A stretch of 64,000 bases of DNA from Pseudolysinimonas kribbensis (GTDB lineage: Bacteria; Actinomycetota; Actinomycetes; Actinomycetales; Microbacteriaceae), in the NCBI RefSeq assembly GCF_030161895.1, contig NZ_BSVB01000001.1:434001-498000 (forward strand). Direction: 5' to 3'. Shown here piece after piece: positions 9,192-18,213 of the stretch. Under the pieces are notes generated by a model. The model saw only the letters and a program-made list of their open reading frames with translations. It was not told the origin of the DNA and did no database searches. The translations under genes were made by a program, and so were the position numbers. Each line of letters begins with the position of its first letter. Position 1 is the first letter of the stretch.

Positions 9192-11194
9192 CTACTCCTT
9201 GTGGCCGGGGGCGCCGTGCGCGTGTCCGTTGCCGTTGGCCGGCAGCGAGTTCTGGATCTGCACGAGGAACTCCGTGTTGGAGCTCGTCTCCTTGAGCTTG
9301 CCGAGCACGACCTCGAGCTGCTGCTGCAGCTCCAGACCGGCCAGCGCACGGCGCAGGCGCCAGGTGATCTTGACCTCATCGGCCGAGAGCAGCTCCTCCT
9401 CGCGACGGGTGCTCGACGCGTAGATGTCGACCGCCGGGAAGATGCGCTTGTCGGCGAGCTGGCGCGAGAGGCGCAGCTCGGAGTTGCCAGTGCCCTTGAA
9501 CTCCTCGAAGATCACCTCGTCCATCTTCGATCCGGTCTCCACGAGCGCGGTCGCGAGGATGGTCAGCGAGCCGCCGCCCTCGATGTTGCGCGCGGCGCCG
9601 AAGAAGCGCTTCGGCGGGTACAGCGCCGACGCGTCGACGCCGCCCGAGAGGATGCGACCGGATGCCGGGGACGCCAGGTTGTAGGCCCGGCCGAGCCGGG
9701 TGATCGAGTCGAGCAGCACGACGACGTCGTTGCCGAGCTCGACGAGGCGCTTGGCGCGCTCGATCGCGAGCTCCGCGACGGTCGTGTGGTCCTCGGCGGG
9801 GCGGTCGAAGGTGGAGGCGATGACCTCGCCCTTCACCGACCGCTGCATGTCGGTGACCTCCTCGGGACGCTCGTCCACGAGCACGACCATGATGTGGACC
9901 TCGGGGTTGTTCACCGCGATGGCCTTGGCGATGGCCTGGAGGATGAGGGTCTTGCCCGCCTTCGGGGGCGCGACGATGAGGCCGCGCTGGCCCTTGCCGA
10001 TCGGCGCGATGAGGTCGATGATCCGCGTCGAGAGCTTCTCGGGCGTGGTCTCGAGCCGCAGGCGCTCGTTCGGGTAGATGGGCGTCAGCTTGCCGAACTC
10101 GACGCGCTCGCCGGCCTGCTCGACCGGGAGTCCGTTGACCGAGTCGATCTTGACGATCGCGTTGTACTTCTGACGGCTCGAGGGCTGCTCGCCCTCGCGC
10201 GGCTGACGGATCGCGCCGACGACGGCATCGCCCTTGCGCAGGTTGTACTTCTTGACCTGGCCGAGCGAGACGTAGACGTCGCTCGGTCCGGCCAGGTAGC
10301 CGGTCGTGCGCACGAACGCGTAGTTGTCGAGCACGTCGAGGATGCCCGCCACGGGGATCAGGACGTCGTCGTCGCTGATCTCGGGGTCGATCTCGTCGTT
10401 CTGGGCGCCGCGGCCGCGCTTGCGATCGCGGTAGCGGCCCGAGCGGCGGCCCTCGCCGTCCTGCTCGAGGTTCTTGTCCTGGTCGCCGCCCTGGTTCTGG
10501 CCGGCCTGGTTCTGGCCGCGCTGGTTCTGGCCGCCCTGGTTCTGCCCGCCCTGGTTCTGGGAGTTCTGGTTCTGGCCGTTCTGGTTCTGGCCGTTCTGGT
10601 TCTGGCCGTTCTGGTTCTGGGCGTTCTGGTTCTGGCCGTTCTGGCCACCGCGGTTGCGGTTGCGGCGACGACCGCCACGCCCTCCTCGCCGTCGTCGGCG
10701 CCGGAGGTCACCCCGGGCAGCAGGCTGTCGAGGTCGATCGGCACCTCGGGGGCATCGGCGGCGGCGACCGTCGAGCCCTCGGCCTCGTCCGCGCCCTCCG
10801 CGCCGTCGACCGCTCCGGCGATCGCCTCGGCGTTCTCGACGGCGGCCGCGCGGGCGGCGTCCGCCTGCGCGGCGAGCGTCGCCGCGTCCTCGGTCGTCGC
10901 GGTGGCGCGACGCGAGCGGCGACGGGCCGGCACGGTGTCCTCGGACGCCGGCGCCTCCGCGACCGGAGCGTCCGCGAGCGGCGCCTCGACGGTTGCGGCC
11001 TCCACCGGAGCATCGGGCAGGGTCAGCTCGACCGCGGCATCCTGGTTCTCGGGATCGGGCGTCCCGTTCTCGACGAGGGTGTCCACGAGCTCTCCTTTTC
11101 GCAGCTGCGACGCGCCGACGAGGCCGCGCTCGGCCGCCAGCGCCTGCAGTTCGGATAGGCGCATACGGGTCAGTTCCGCACGGGTGTCGGTCAC
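9192..11194 (-). CDS. rho: Transcription termination factor Rho, with Gln/Asn repeat insertion
   Basis: Hexameric RNA helicase for Rho-dependent termination. It has an N-terminal Rho_N helical segment ([13 protein letters not shown]), a long low-complexity insertion typical of actinobacterial Rho, an RNA-binding cold-shock-like domain, then the RecA-type core with Walker A APPKAGKT and the [13 protein letters not shown] region. The start is GTG at 11194, with AAAGGA about 11 nt upstream. The frame breaks at 10680-10682 (CCC for CCCC; restores [13 protein letters not shown]). The insertion contains ten in-phase 15-bp units encoding NxQNQ/GxQNQ, followed by a charged RGR-rich stretch. The gene lies downstream of thrB and is followed by prfA. 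Confidence 0.95.
10491..10640. repeat. Ten tandem 15-bp units coding Gln/Asn pentapeptides in Rho
   Basis: Units begin at 10491 and every 15 nt to 10626. Each starts CTGGTTCTGG (one has CTGGTTCTGC) followed by five variable bases. On the coding strand they encode NGQNQ with variants [20 protein letters not shown] and AGQNQ. Units near the 5' end of the gene are the most identical, suggesting recent expansion. Confidence 0.92.
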
Positions 11195-11315
11195 GACGGG
11201 GTGGTCCTTTCAACCCGGGTGCAGAATCAGCCCGGGGATCAGGCACACGCCCCACGGGCGCGTGAACGCGCGACGCAGATGGCGGGTGCCGGTGGGAAGA
11301 GCACCCGCCGCCGGG

Positions 11316-12272
11316 TCAGGCCACGGCGTCGATCGAGTGCGGCACCACTGTAGCACCACGGAAGTCGACGGCGAGCAGGAGGCACTCCCACACCGACGCC
11401 GCCTCGGCCGCGATGAGCCGCTGCGCCTCGAGCCGCTGCGCGGGATCGCTGCCCAGCACGAGGATCGCGGGGCCGGCCCCGGAGACGACGGCGGCCAGGC
11501 CGTGCCCGCGCAGCATCCGGATGAGCCGGTCGGTCTCCGGCATGGCGCTCGCCCGGTAGCTCTGGTGCAGCTTGTCCTCGGTCGCGGCGAGCAGCAGCTC
11601 CGGGCTCTGGATGAGCGCCGCGATCAGCAGCGCGGAGCGCGACACGTTGAAGATCGCGTCCTCGTGCGGCACCGAGGTCGGCTGCAGACTGCGGGCCAGC
11701 GCGGTCGACATCGTCGCCGTGGGCACGGCCACCAGGGGCGACACGCCGCGGTGCACCATGAGGCGCTTGTGCTGCGGGCCCTCCGGCGCCATCCACGCGA
11801 TCGTGAGACTGCCGAACAGGGCGGGCGCGACGTTGTCCGGATGCCCCTCCAGCTCCGTCGCGAGCGCGAGCGCCCGGCCCGCCTCGATCTCCACGATCCC
11901 CTCGAGCAGGCCCTTGGCCGCCATGACGCCCGCGACGATCGCCGCGCCGGACGATCCCATCCCCCGGCCGTGCGGGATGGCATCCCGGGCCGCGATGCGC
12001 AGCCCCGGCACCCCGACACCGGCCCACGCGAAGGTGTGTGCGAGCGAGCGCCAGATGAGGTTCGACTCGTCGCGCGGCACATCGTCGGCGCCGACGCCCT
12101 CGACCGAGATCTCGAGCCCCGGCCCGTTCAGCACCTCGACGTCGAGCTCGTTGTACAGCGAGAGCGCGAGGCCCAGCGTGTCGAAGCCCGGCCCGAGGTT
12201 GGCGGTCGACGCGGGCACCTTCACGTGCACCGCGCGTCCGGCGGGCACCGATCCGGAGCCGGCTGCGGTCAC
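11316..12272 (-). CDS. thrB: Homoserine kinase
   Basis: GHMP-family kinase that phosphorylates homoserine with ATP to O-phosphohomoserine, the substrate of threonine synthase. Visible motifs are the N-terminal VKVPASTANLGPGFDTLG, the GHMP ATP-binding IPHGRGMGSSGAA at about residue 95-110, and the C-terminal AVVSGAGPAILVL glycine loop. The length is 318 residues, as in the family. The start is GTG at 12272, overlapping the thrC TGA by 4 nt. A much longer frame continues upstream through thrC but has no similarity there. The gene belongs to lysA-hom-thrC-thrB. Confidence 0.95.
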   Translation of the reverse strand: MTAAGSGSVPAGRAVHVKVPASTANLGPGFDTLGLALSLYNELDVEVLNGPGLEISVEGVGADDVPRDESNLIWRSLAHTFAWAGVGVPGLRIAARDAIPHGRGMGSSGAAIVAGVMAAKGLLEGIVEIEAGRALALATELEGHPDNVAPALFGSLTIAWMAPEGPQHKRLMVHRGVSPLVAVPTATMSTALARSLQPTSVPHEDAIFNVSRSALLIAALIQSPELLLAATEDKLHQSYRASAMPETDRLIRMLRGHGLAAVVSGAGPAILVLGSDPAQRLEAQRLIAAEAASVWECLLLAVDFRGATVVPHSIDAVA

Positions 12273-13345
12273 ACCGGCACCGCGAGGCCCAGCACCCCGG
12301 CGACGGCCGAGGTCTCGGCATCGACGACCGTGGGCTGCACGTCGGCGCCGTCGAGGGTCTTCAGCGCCCACTGCGGGTCCTTCAGCCCGTGGCCGGTGAC
12401 CGTCAGCACGCAGGTGGATCCCGCAGGGATCACCCCCGCCTCCGCGCGCTCCAGCAGCCCGGCCACGCTGATGGCCGACGCCGGCTCGACGAAGACGCCG
12501 ACCTCCGAGGAGAGGATGCGGTGCGCCTCGAGGATCTTCGCGTCGCTGATCGCGCCGAAGTACCCGTCGGTCTCGTCGCGCGCCTCGATCGCGAGGTGCC
12601 ACGAGGCGGGGTTGCCGATGCGGATCGCGCTCGCGATCGTGTCGGGGTCCTTCACGACGGAGCCCGTGACGATCGGCGCGGAACCCTCGGCCTGGAAGCC
12701 GAACATGCGCGGCATCCGGGTCGAGGCGCCGGCGGCCAAGTCCTCGCGGTAACCGCGGGTGTACGCGGTGTAGTTGCCCGCGTTGCCGACCGGGATGAAG
12801 TGGAAGTCGGGCGCGTCGCCCAGCACCTCGACGACCTCGAACGCGGCGGTCTTCTGCCCTTCGATCCGGTCGTTGTTGACGGAGTTCACCAGGTGCACCG
12901 GATAGCCCTCGGCGAGCTCGCGCGCGATCTCGAGCGCATCGTCGAAGTTGCCGCGGATCTGGATGAGCTCGGCGCCGTGCGCGATCGCCTGCGCGAGCTT
13001 GCCCAGGGCGATCCTGCCCTCGGGCACGAGCACGGCGGCGGTGATGCCGCCGTGGATCGCGTAGGCGGCGGCGGATGCCGAGGTGTTGCCGGTCGAGGCG
13101 CAGATGACGGCCTTCGCGCCGTGCTCGATCGCCTTCGAGACGGCCATCGTCATGCCGCGGTCCTTGAACGAGCCCGTCGGGTTCATGCCCTCGAACTTCA
13201 CCCACACCTTCGCGCCGGTGCGGCGCTCGAGCGCGGGGGCGGGGATGAGCGGCGTGCCGCCTTCACCGAGCGTCACGATCGGCGTCGCGTCGGTCACGTC
13301 GAGCCGGTCCGCGTACTCGCGCAGGACCCCGCGCCACTGCGTCAT
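12269..13345 (-). CDS. thrC: Threonine synthase
   Basis: PLP-dependent lyase that converts O-phosphohomoserine to threonine and phosphate. It has the N-terminal TPLIPAPALE, a PLP lysine in PTGSFKDRGM (Lys61), the phosphate-cup SerThr motif CASTGNTSASAAAYA, and a C-terminal THGLKDP-like segment (VTGHGLKDPQW). It is 358 residues, the usual length of the short actinobacterial class. ATG at 13345. It lies 39 nt after hom and shares 4 nt with thrB. The frame is intact. Confidence 0.95.
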   Translation of the reverse strand: MTQWRGVLREYADRLDVTDATPIVTLGEGGTPLIPAPALERRTGAKVWVKFEGMNPTGSFKDRGMTMAVSKAIEHGAKAVICASTGNTSASAAAYAIHGGITAAVLVPEGRIALGKLAQAIAHGAELIQIRGNFDDALEIARELAEGYPVHLVNSVNNDRIEGQKTAAFEVVEVLGDAPDFHFIPVGNAGNYTAYTRGYREDLAAGASTRMPRMFGFQAEGSAPIVTGSVVKDPDTIASAIRIGNPASWHLAIEARDETDGYFGAISDAKILEAHRILSSEVGVFVEPASAISVAGLLERAEAGVIPAGSTCVLTVTGHGLKDPQWALKTLDGADVQPTVVDAETSAVAGVLGLAVPV

Positions 13346-13384
13346 CGGAGGACCACCTGTGCCACTAGAACCGCACCGCCATCT

Positions 13385-14710
13385 CTACAGACCCTCTACT
13401 CGCAGCACGCTGGTCACCTCGGTGACGACGTCGCCGGCCCGCAGAGCCATGACGGTCGCCGCGAGCGCCGCCTCGGTCGCCCGGTGCGTGCCGATCACCA
13501 GGGTAGCGGTGGCATCCGGCTCCCCCTCCGCCGCCTGCTCCGGCACCGACTGCTGCACGGCCTCGACGGAGACCCCGTGGTCGCTGAACATCGTCGCGAT
13601 CGTCGCGAGCACGCCCGGACGGTCGGCGACCTGGAGCGTGATCTGGTAGCGCGTGACCACGCTCGTGATGGGCAGCACCGGCAGCTCGCCGTGCGTCGAC
13701 TCGGTGATGCCCGGACCGCCGATGACGTGCCGCCGGGCCGCGGAGACGAGGTCGCCGAGCACGGCCGACGCGGTCTCGACGCCGCCGGCACCGGCGCCGT
13801 AGAACATCAGGCTGCCCGCGGCCTCCGCCTCGAGGAACACCGCGTTGTTGACTCCGCGCACCGCGGCGAGCGGGTGGCCGATCGGCACGAGCGCCGGATG
13901 CACGCGCGCGCTCACGCCCTCGGCCCCGGTCTCCGGGTCGGTGAGCCGCTCGCACACGGCGAGCAGCTTCACGACGTACCCGGCGTGCTTGGCGCCCTCG
14001 ACCTGCGCGTGGGTGACGTGCTCGATGCCCTCGCGGTGCACGGCATCCAGCGGCACGGTCGTGTGGAAGGCGAGGCTCGCGAGGATGGCCGCCTTGTGCG
14101 CCGCGTCGAAACCGCCGATGTCGGCGGTCGGGTCGGCCTCGGCGTAGCCCAGCCGCGTGGCGGCGTCGAGCGCCTCCTCGAGCGAGTCGCCCTCGGTGTC
14201 CATGCGGTCGAGGATGTAGTTGGTGGTGCCGTTGACGATGCCGAGGATCCGGCGCACCCGGTCGCCCGCGAGGCTGTCGCGCAGCGGCCGGATGATCGGG
14301 ATGGCGCCCCCGACCGCCGCCTCGTAGTACAGCTGCGCCCCGACCTGCTCCGCGATCTCGAAGAGCTCCGGGCCGTGCGTCGCGAGCAGTGCCTTGTTGG
14401 CGGTGATCACGTCGGCACCCGAGTTGAGCGCGAGGGCGAGGTACTCGCGGGCCGGCTCGATGCCGCCCATGAGCTCGATCACGATGTCGGCGCCGAGGAT
14501 GAGCGAGCGCGCGTCGGTGGTCAGCAGCTCGCGCGGGATCTCGGCCGTGCGTGGAGCGTCGAGGTCGCGCACGGCGACGCCCACGAGCTGCAGGCCGGCG
14601 CCGACGCGGTCGGAGAGCTCCTGACGGTGCTCGAGCAGGAGGCGCGCCACCTGGGCGCCGACCGAGCCGGCGCCGAGGATCGCGATGCGCAGATCGCGGT
14701 ACTCGATCAT
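13385..14710 (-). CDS. hom: Homoserine dehydrogenase
   Basis: NAD(P)-dependent reduction of aspartate semialdehyde to homoserine, the branch point to threonine and methionine. The Rossmann motif is AILGAGSVGAQVARLL (residues 9-24), the catalytic-domain signature includes LGIVNGTTNYIL, and a C-terminal ACT domain (ITLQVADRPGVLATIATMF) is the usual site of threonine feedback. Length is 441 residues. ATG at 14710 overlaps the lysA TGA by 4 nt. Homoserine made here would feed both thrB-thrC nearby and metX at 42649. Confidence 0.96.
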   Translation of the reverse strand: MIEYRDLRIAILGAGSVGAQVARLLLEHRQELSDRVGAGLQLVGVAVRDLDAPRTAEIPRELLTTDARSLILGADIVIELMGGIEPAREYLALALNSGADVITANKALLATHGPELFEIAEQVGAQLYYEAAVGGAIPIIRPLRDSLAGDRVRRILGIVNGTTNYILDRMDTEGDSLEEALDAATRLGYAEADPTADIGGFDAAHKAAILASLAFHTTVPLDAVHREGIEHVTHAQVEGAKHAGYVVKLLAVCERLTDPETGAEGVSARVHPALVPIGHPLAAVRGVNNAVFLEAEAAGSLMFYGAGAGGVETASAVLGDLVSAARRHVIGGPGITESTHGELPVLPITSVVTRYQITLQVADRPGVLATIATMFSDHGVSVEAVQQSVPEQAAEGEPDATATLVIGTHRATEAALAATVMALRAGDVVTEVTSVLRVEGL

Positions 14711-16113
14711 GCGCGGGACCGCGGCTCGGAACGAGGGGCGAGATCTCTCGACAACAGGTCGTCCTCCGTCTCACGCCGCACGATCGCTCGCGCGGCGCCG
14801 TCCTTCACGGCCACGACCGCCGGGCGGCCGAGGTAGTTGTAGTTGCTCGCGAGCGACCAGCAGTAGGCGCCGGTCGCCGGAACCGCGAGCAGGTCGCCGG
14901 GGCGCACGTCACCCGGGAGGTAGTCGGCGCGCACGACGATGTCGCCCGACTCGCAGTGCTTGCCGGCCACCCGCACCAGCGCGGGGTCGGCGTCGGAGGC
15001 GCGGCCGGCGATCCGGACCGTGTAGTCGGCGGCGTACAGGGCAGGGCGCACGTTGTCGCTCATGCCGCCGTCCACGCTCACGTACCGCCGCACCGCCGAA
15101 CCGGACTCGGTCTGCACCAGCACGTCCTTGATCGTGCCGACCTCGTACAGGGTCAGCCCGGCGGGGCCGATGACGGCGCGGCCCGGCTCGATGGCGATCC
15201 GGGGCACGGGGATGCCGAGCCGCTCGCACTCCCCCGTCACGACCCGCGCGAGCTCGCCCGCGATCGTCGCGATCGGCACCACGTCGTCGGCGCTCGTGTA
15301 GGCGATCCCGAAGCCGCCTCCGAGGTTCAGCTCGGGCACCTCGCCGCCGGCCCGCAGGGCGGCGTGCAGCTCGAGCAGCCGGCGGGCGGCCTCGCCGAAG
15401 CCGGCGGACTCGAAGATCTGCGATCCGATGTGCGAGTGCAGCCCGAGGAAGCGCAGCTCGGGCCGCTCCCGGATGCCCGCCACCACCTCGACCGCGTCGG
15501 CGATCGGGATGCCGAACTTCTGGTCCTCGCGTGCTGTCGCCAGGTACTCGTGGGTGCTCGCATGCACGCCGGAGTTGATGCGCAGCCGCACGTTCTGCAC
15601 GACCCCGTGGCGGCGGGCCGCCTCGGCGACACGTTCGACCTCGACGACGCTGTCCAGGACGATCGCGCCCACCCCGACCTCGACCGCTCGGTCGATCTCG
15701 GGGAGGCTCTTGTTGTTGCCGTGCAGGCCCAGGCGCGCGGGGTCGACCCCGGCCGCGAGGGCGACGGCCAGCTCGCCGCCGGACGCGACGTCGATGTTGA
15801 GGCCGGCGCCCGTCATCCAGCGCGCCACCTCGATGCTGAGGAACGCCTTGCCTGCGTAGTAGACGGTCGCTCCGGCCGGGAACGCGGCGCCGAACGCGTC
15901 ACGCAACTCCGCGGCACGGGCGAGCGCGTCATCCTGGTCGAGAACGTAGAGCGGGGTGCCGAACTCGGCGGCGAGGGCGCCCGCGGTGACGCCCGCGACG
16001 GTCAGCTCGCCCGCATCGTCGCGGTGCGCGCCACGCGGCCAGACACGGGCGTCGAGCGCGTTCGCGTCGTCGGGATGGGCGAGCCACCCCGGCGCGAGCG
16101 GGTTCGCGGACAC
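14707..16113 (-). CDS. lysA: Diaminopimelate decarboxylase
   Basis: PLP enzyme that converts meso-diaminopimelate to lysine, the last step of lysine synthesis. The alanine-racemase-like barrel begins FGTPLYVLDQDDAL; the PLP lysine is in YYAGKAFLS (about Lys88); LHGNNKS, HIGSQI and a C-terminal GAYCWSLASNYN are family features. Length is 468 residues, GTG start at 16113. It is the first gene of the lysA-hom-thrC-thrB run; 106 nt separate it from the LOG-family gene upstream. Confidence 0.96.
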   Translation of the reverse strand: MSANPLAPGWLAHPDDANALDARVWPRGAHRDDAGELTVAGVTAGALAAEFGTPLYVLDQDDALARAAELRDAFGAAFPAGATVYYAGKAFLSIEVARWMTGAGLNIDVASGGELAVALAAGVDPARLGLHGNNKSLPEIDRAVEVGVGAIVLDSVVEVERVAEAARRHGVVQNVRLRINSGVHASTHEYLATAREDQKFGIPIADAVEVVAGIRERPELRFLGLHSHIGSQIFESAGFGEAARRLLELHAALRAGGEVPELNLGGGFGIAYTSADDVVPIATIAGELARVVTGECERLGIPVPRIAIEPGRAVIGPAGLTLYEVGTIKDVLVQTESGSAVRRYVSVDGGMSDNVRPALYAADYTVRIAGRASDADPALVRVAGKHCESGDIVVRADYLPGDVRPGDLLAVPATGAYCWSLASNYNYLGRPAVVAVKDGAARAIVRRETEDDLLSRDLAPRSEPRSRA

Positions 16114-16219
16114 GGAACCTCACACGGGTAGTCGTACGGGAGTGAGGCGAGCGGGCCCGGATTGGCCCCTGAGACCGTCGATCAGCTTACCGAGCCGGCC
16201 GGTGCACGAAATCCGCGGG

Positions 16220-17236
16220 TCAGCGCTCGAGGCGGGAGCGGTGCGGGTCGAACTCCGCGAGGCGCGCCACGGCCTCCGCGACATCGTCGGTGACGAGGAT
16301 GCGACGCGTCGCCTCCCGCACCACCATCGGCTCCGCGGTCGCGAACACCGTGTCGATGAGCTGTGCAACGGGCAGCGTGCGCGTCCAGTAGTCGCGGCCG
16401 AGGAAGATCATCGGCGCGAAGTCGTCGGGGGTCGCGGCGTAGAAGTTCTGCTCCGCGTCCTCGAACACCTCCTGCACGGTGCCGGCGCTGCCCGCGGTGA
16501 AGACGATGCCCTGCCGGGCGATCGTGAGCAGGCCGTCCTCGCGGATCGAGTTCTGGAAGAGCTTCGCGATCCGCGGCGCGAACGGGGTCGTCGGCTCGTG
16601 ACCGTAGTGCCAGGTCGGGATCGAGAGCGAGGGCCCCGGGTCGGCGATCGCGCGGCTCATCGCCCAGGCGGGCGCCATCCACGCGTGCGCCTCGCGCACC
16701 AGCCGGTCGTGCACGCGGCCGTCCTCGGCCACGATCGCCTGGATCCGCGGCATCACCGGCATCGCCTCGAGCGTCGAGATCGCGGATGCCAGCTCCGCGT
16801 CCGCCCGGCGCGACAGCGCGGCCCCGAGGTGGGCGGCCTCCATCGCGCCCGGTCCGCCGCCGGTGAGCACGAGCATCCCGCGCCGCGCCAGGGTGCGGCC
16901 GAGCTCGGCGACCCGGTGGTAGTCGTCGGAGGTGCGCGGCAGCTGGTGCCCGCCCATGATGCCGACGACCCGCTCGCCCGCGATGAGCCGGCCGACGTCG
17001 AGCGTGAGCGACGAGTCGTGCAGCGCGCGCATCATCGCGGGGTACGGCTCGGTCGGGGTCGAGCGGCCGGTCGCGACGAACCAGCGGAACGCCCGGAAGT
17101 CCATCGTCTCGGCGTAGCTCTCCGGGCGGTCGGGGTCGAAGCCGGCGAACAGCTCCTCGGGCGCATAGACCGTGTTCCGGATCGGCGTGAACGGCAGCTG
17201 CGACCAGTCGCCCTCCGGGGCCCCGGACCTCCCCAT
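16220..17236 (-). CDS. LOG-family protein (TIGR00725/lysine-decarboxylase-like fold), large form
   Basis: Rossmann-like LOG family, which includes nucleoside 5'-monophosphate phosphoribohydrolases; the substrate here is unknown. The first motif LTGGGPGAMEAAHLGA is clear, but the second, usually PGGxGTxxE, reads TAGSAGTVQEVFED, keeping GT..E but lacking Pro-Gly-Gly. At 338 residues it is longer than the 180-200 of typical LOG enzymes. ATG at 17236 overlaps the DUF2993 stop by one base (TGATG), so the two are co-translated. A much longer upstream frame in the same phase has no similarity. Confidence 0.82.
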   Translation of the reverse strand: MGRSGAPEGDWSQLPFTPIRNTVYAPEELFAGFDPDRPESYAETMDFRAFRWFVATGRSTPTEPYPAMMRALHDSSLTLDVGRLIAGERVVGIMGGHQLPRTSDDYHRVAELGRTLARRGMLVLTGGGPGAMEAAHLGAALSRRADAELASAISTLEAMPVMPRIQAIVAEDGRVHDRLVREAHAWMAPAWAMSRAIADPGPSLSIPTWHYGHEPTTPFAPRIAKLFQNSIREDGLLTIARQGIVFTAGSAGTVQEVFEDAEQNFYAATPDDFAPMIFLGRDYWTRTLPVAQLIDTVFATAEPMVVREATRRILVTDDVAEAVARLAEFDPHRSRLER

Positions 17237-18009
17237 CAGCAGGTGCCCTTGACGCCGAGTTGCGCGAGCACGACCCCGTCGCCGGTCGCCGTCGCGACCA
17301 GCGTGGAGCCCACGACCTTCACCGAGCGCACCGTCACCGCCTTCGGGAGGTGGTCGGCGATGCACACGGTCTGCTGCGCGCCGAGCGTGTCGGCGAACCC
17401 GCGCAGCTGCGGACTCTGCCGCAGCTGATCGATGGTCAGCGTCTGGCCGGCGACCTGGACGGCGGTCGGCGTGAAACCGAGCCGGCCGTCGACCGCGCCG
17501 GGCGTCAGAGAGACGCCGAGCGGCACCGGGACGCCGAGCACCGGCACGCTGCCGGTCGCCGTGACGTCGGGCGCCTTCAGCGCGATCGAGCGCACGTAGC
17601 CGCCCCCGAACGCCTTGGCGAGCTGGTCGAGGTGGCCCTGGTCGATGGTGACCACGACCGACAGGGCATCGACGGCCGTCGACTGGTCGAGCGGGACGCC
17701 GTCGGCATGCACGGTGGTGTCGGCCGTGATCGGGCCGAGGGCGACGTCCTTCGCGGTCGCGTCCACCGTGTCGACGCGACCGTCGAGCAGCTGGAGCGGC
17801 AGCGGCGCCGGCGCGAACTCGACCCGCACGTCGCCCGGCGCGACCCCGAGCGCGGAGGCCATCTTCTGCGCGACGAGCTCCTGCGCGATCGGGCGGCCGA
17901 TGGCATCCCCCGCGTAGATCACGCCGAGCACCAGCGGCACCAGCAGGATCGGCAGCACCCACGGCCATGTGCGGTGCCGCTTCCTCGGGGCGGTCGCCGT
18001 GTCGCTCAC
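17236..18009 (-). CDS. DUF2993 (LmeA-like) membrane-anchored protein
   Basis: 257 residues. After a basic cytoplasmic start comes one transmembrane segment (WVLPILLVPLVLGVIYAG, about 16-33), then an exported domain with the DUF2993 pattern: IAQELVAQKMASALG, repeated beta segments and a C-terminal cysteine pair (C near 215 and the last residue). DUF2993 includes mycobacterial LmeA, a cell-envelope protein that affects lipomannan elongation; whether that role applies here is unknown. It precedes the LOG gene with a one-base overlap. Confidence 0.78.
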   Translation of the reverse strand: MSDTATAPRKRHRTWPWVLPILLVPLVLGVIYAGDAIGRPIAQELVAQKMASALGVAPGDVRVEFAPAPLPLQLLDGRVDTVDATAKDVALGPITADTTVHADGVPLDQSTAVDALSVVVTIDQGHLDQLAKAFGGGYVRSIALKAPDVTATGSVPVLGVPVPLGVSLTPGAVDGRLGFTPTAVQVAGQTLTIDQLRQSPQLRGFADTLGAQQTVCIADHLPKAVTVRSVKVVGSTLVATATGDGVVLAQLGVKGTC

Positions 18010-18064
18010 GCGACGACGTTACATGCGCGATCTCCGCCTGCCACGCACGCTACCCCGCCCACCT

Positions 18065-18151
18065 TTCCGAAATGCAGGATCTGGGATGCCGCCCGGCGCG
18101 GCGGGGGCCGCAACTGCGGGATCCAGCGCCGCCCGGTCCTGCACTTCGGAA
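18065..18151. repeat. Imperfect inverted repeat upstream of DUF2993
   Basis: Arms TTCCGAAATGCAGGA (18065-18079) and TCCTGCACTTCGGAA (18137-18151) are complementary except for one base, around a GC-rich 57-nt centre that includes two GCCGCCCGG copies. It fills most of the 204-nt gap between argS and DUF2993. It could be a REP/MITE-like unit or a transcription terminator for argS. Confidence 0.7.
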
Positions 18152-18213
18152 GAGGGCGTGGCCGCCGGCGGGCGTGGCCGCCGGGGCCTGGGGCCGCCGG
18201 GGGCGCAGGAGTG

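Noticed and set aside
10491-10640. A CRISPR-like array
   Set aside because: The repeats are contiguous 15-bp units without spacers and lie in frame within rho.
8937-12752. A 1271-codon plus-strand open frame across prfA, rho and thrB
   Set aside because: Antisense shadow of conserved minus-strand genes; it contains the reverse of the Rho repeat and no recognisable domain.
11316-13205. A single long frame joining part of thrC to thrB
   Set aside because: Only the thrB part has homology; thrC is fully encoded in another frame and the genes overlap by 4 nt at GTGA.
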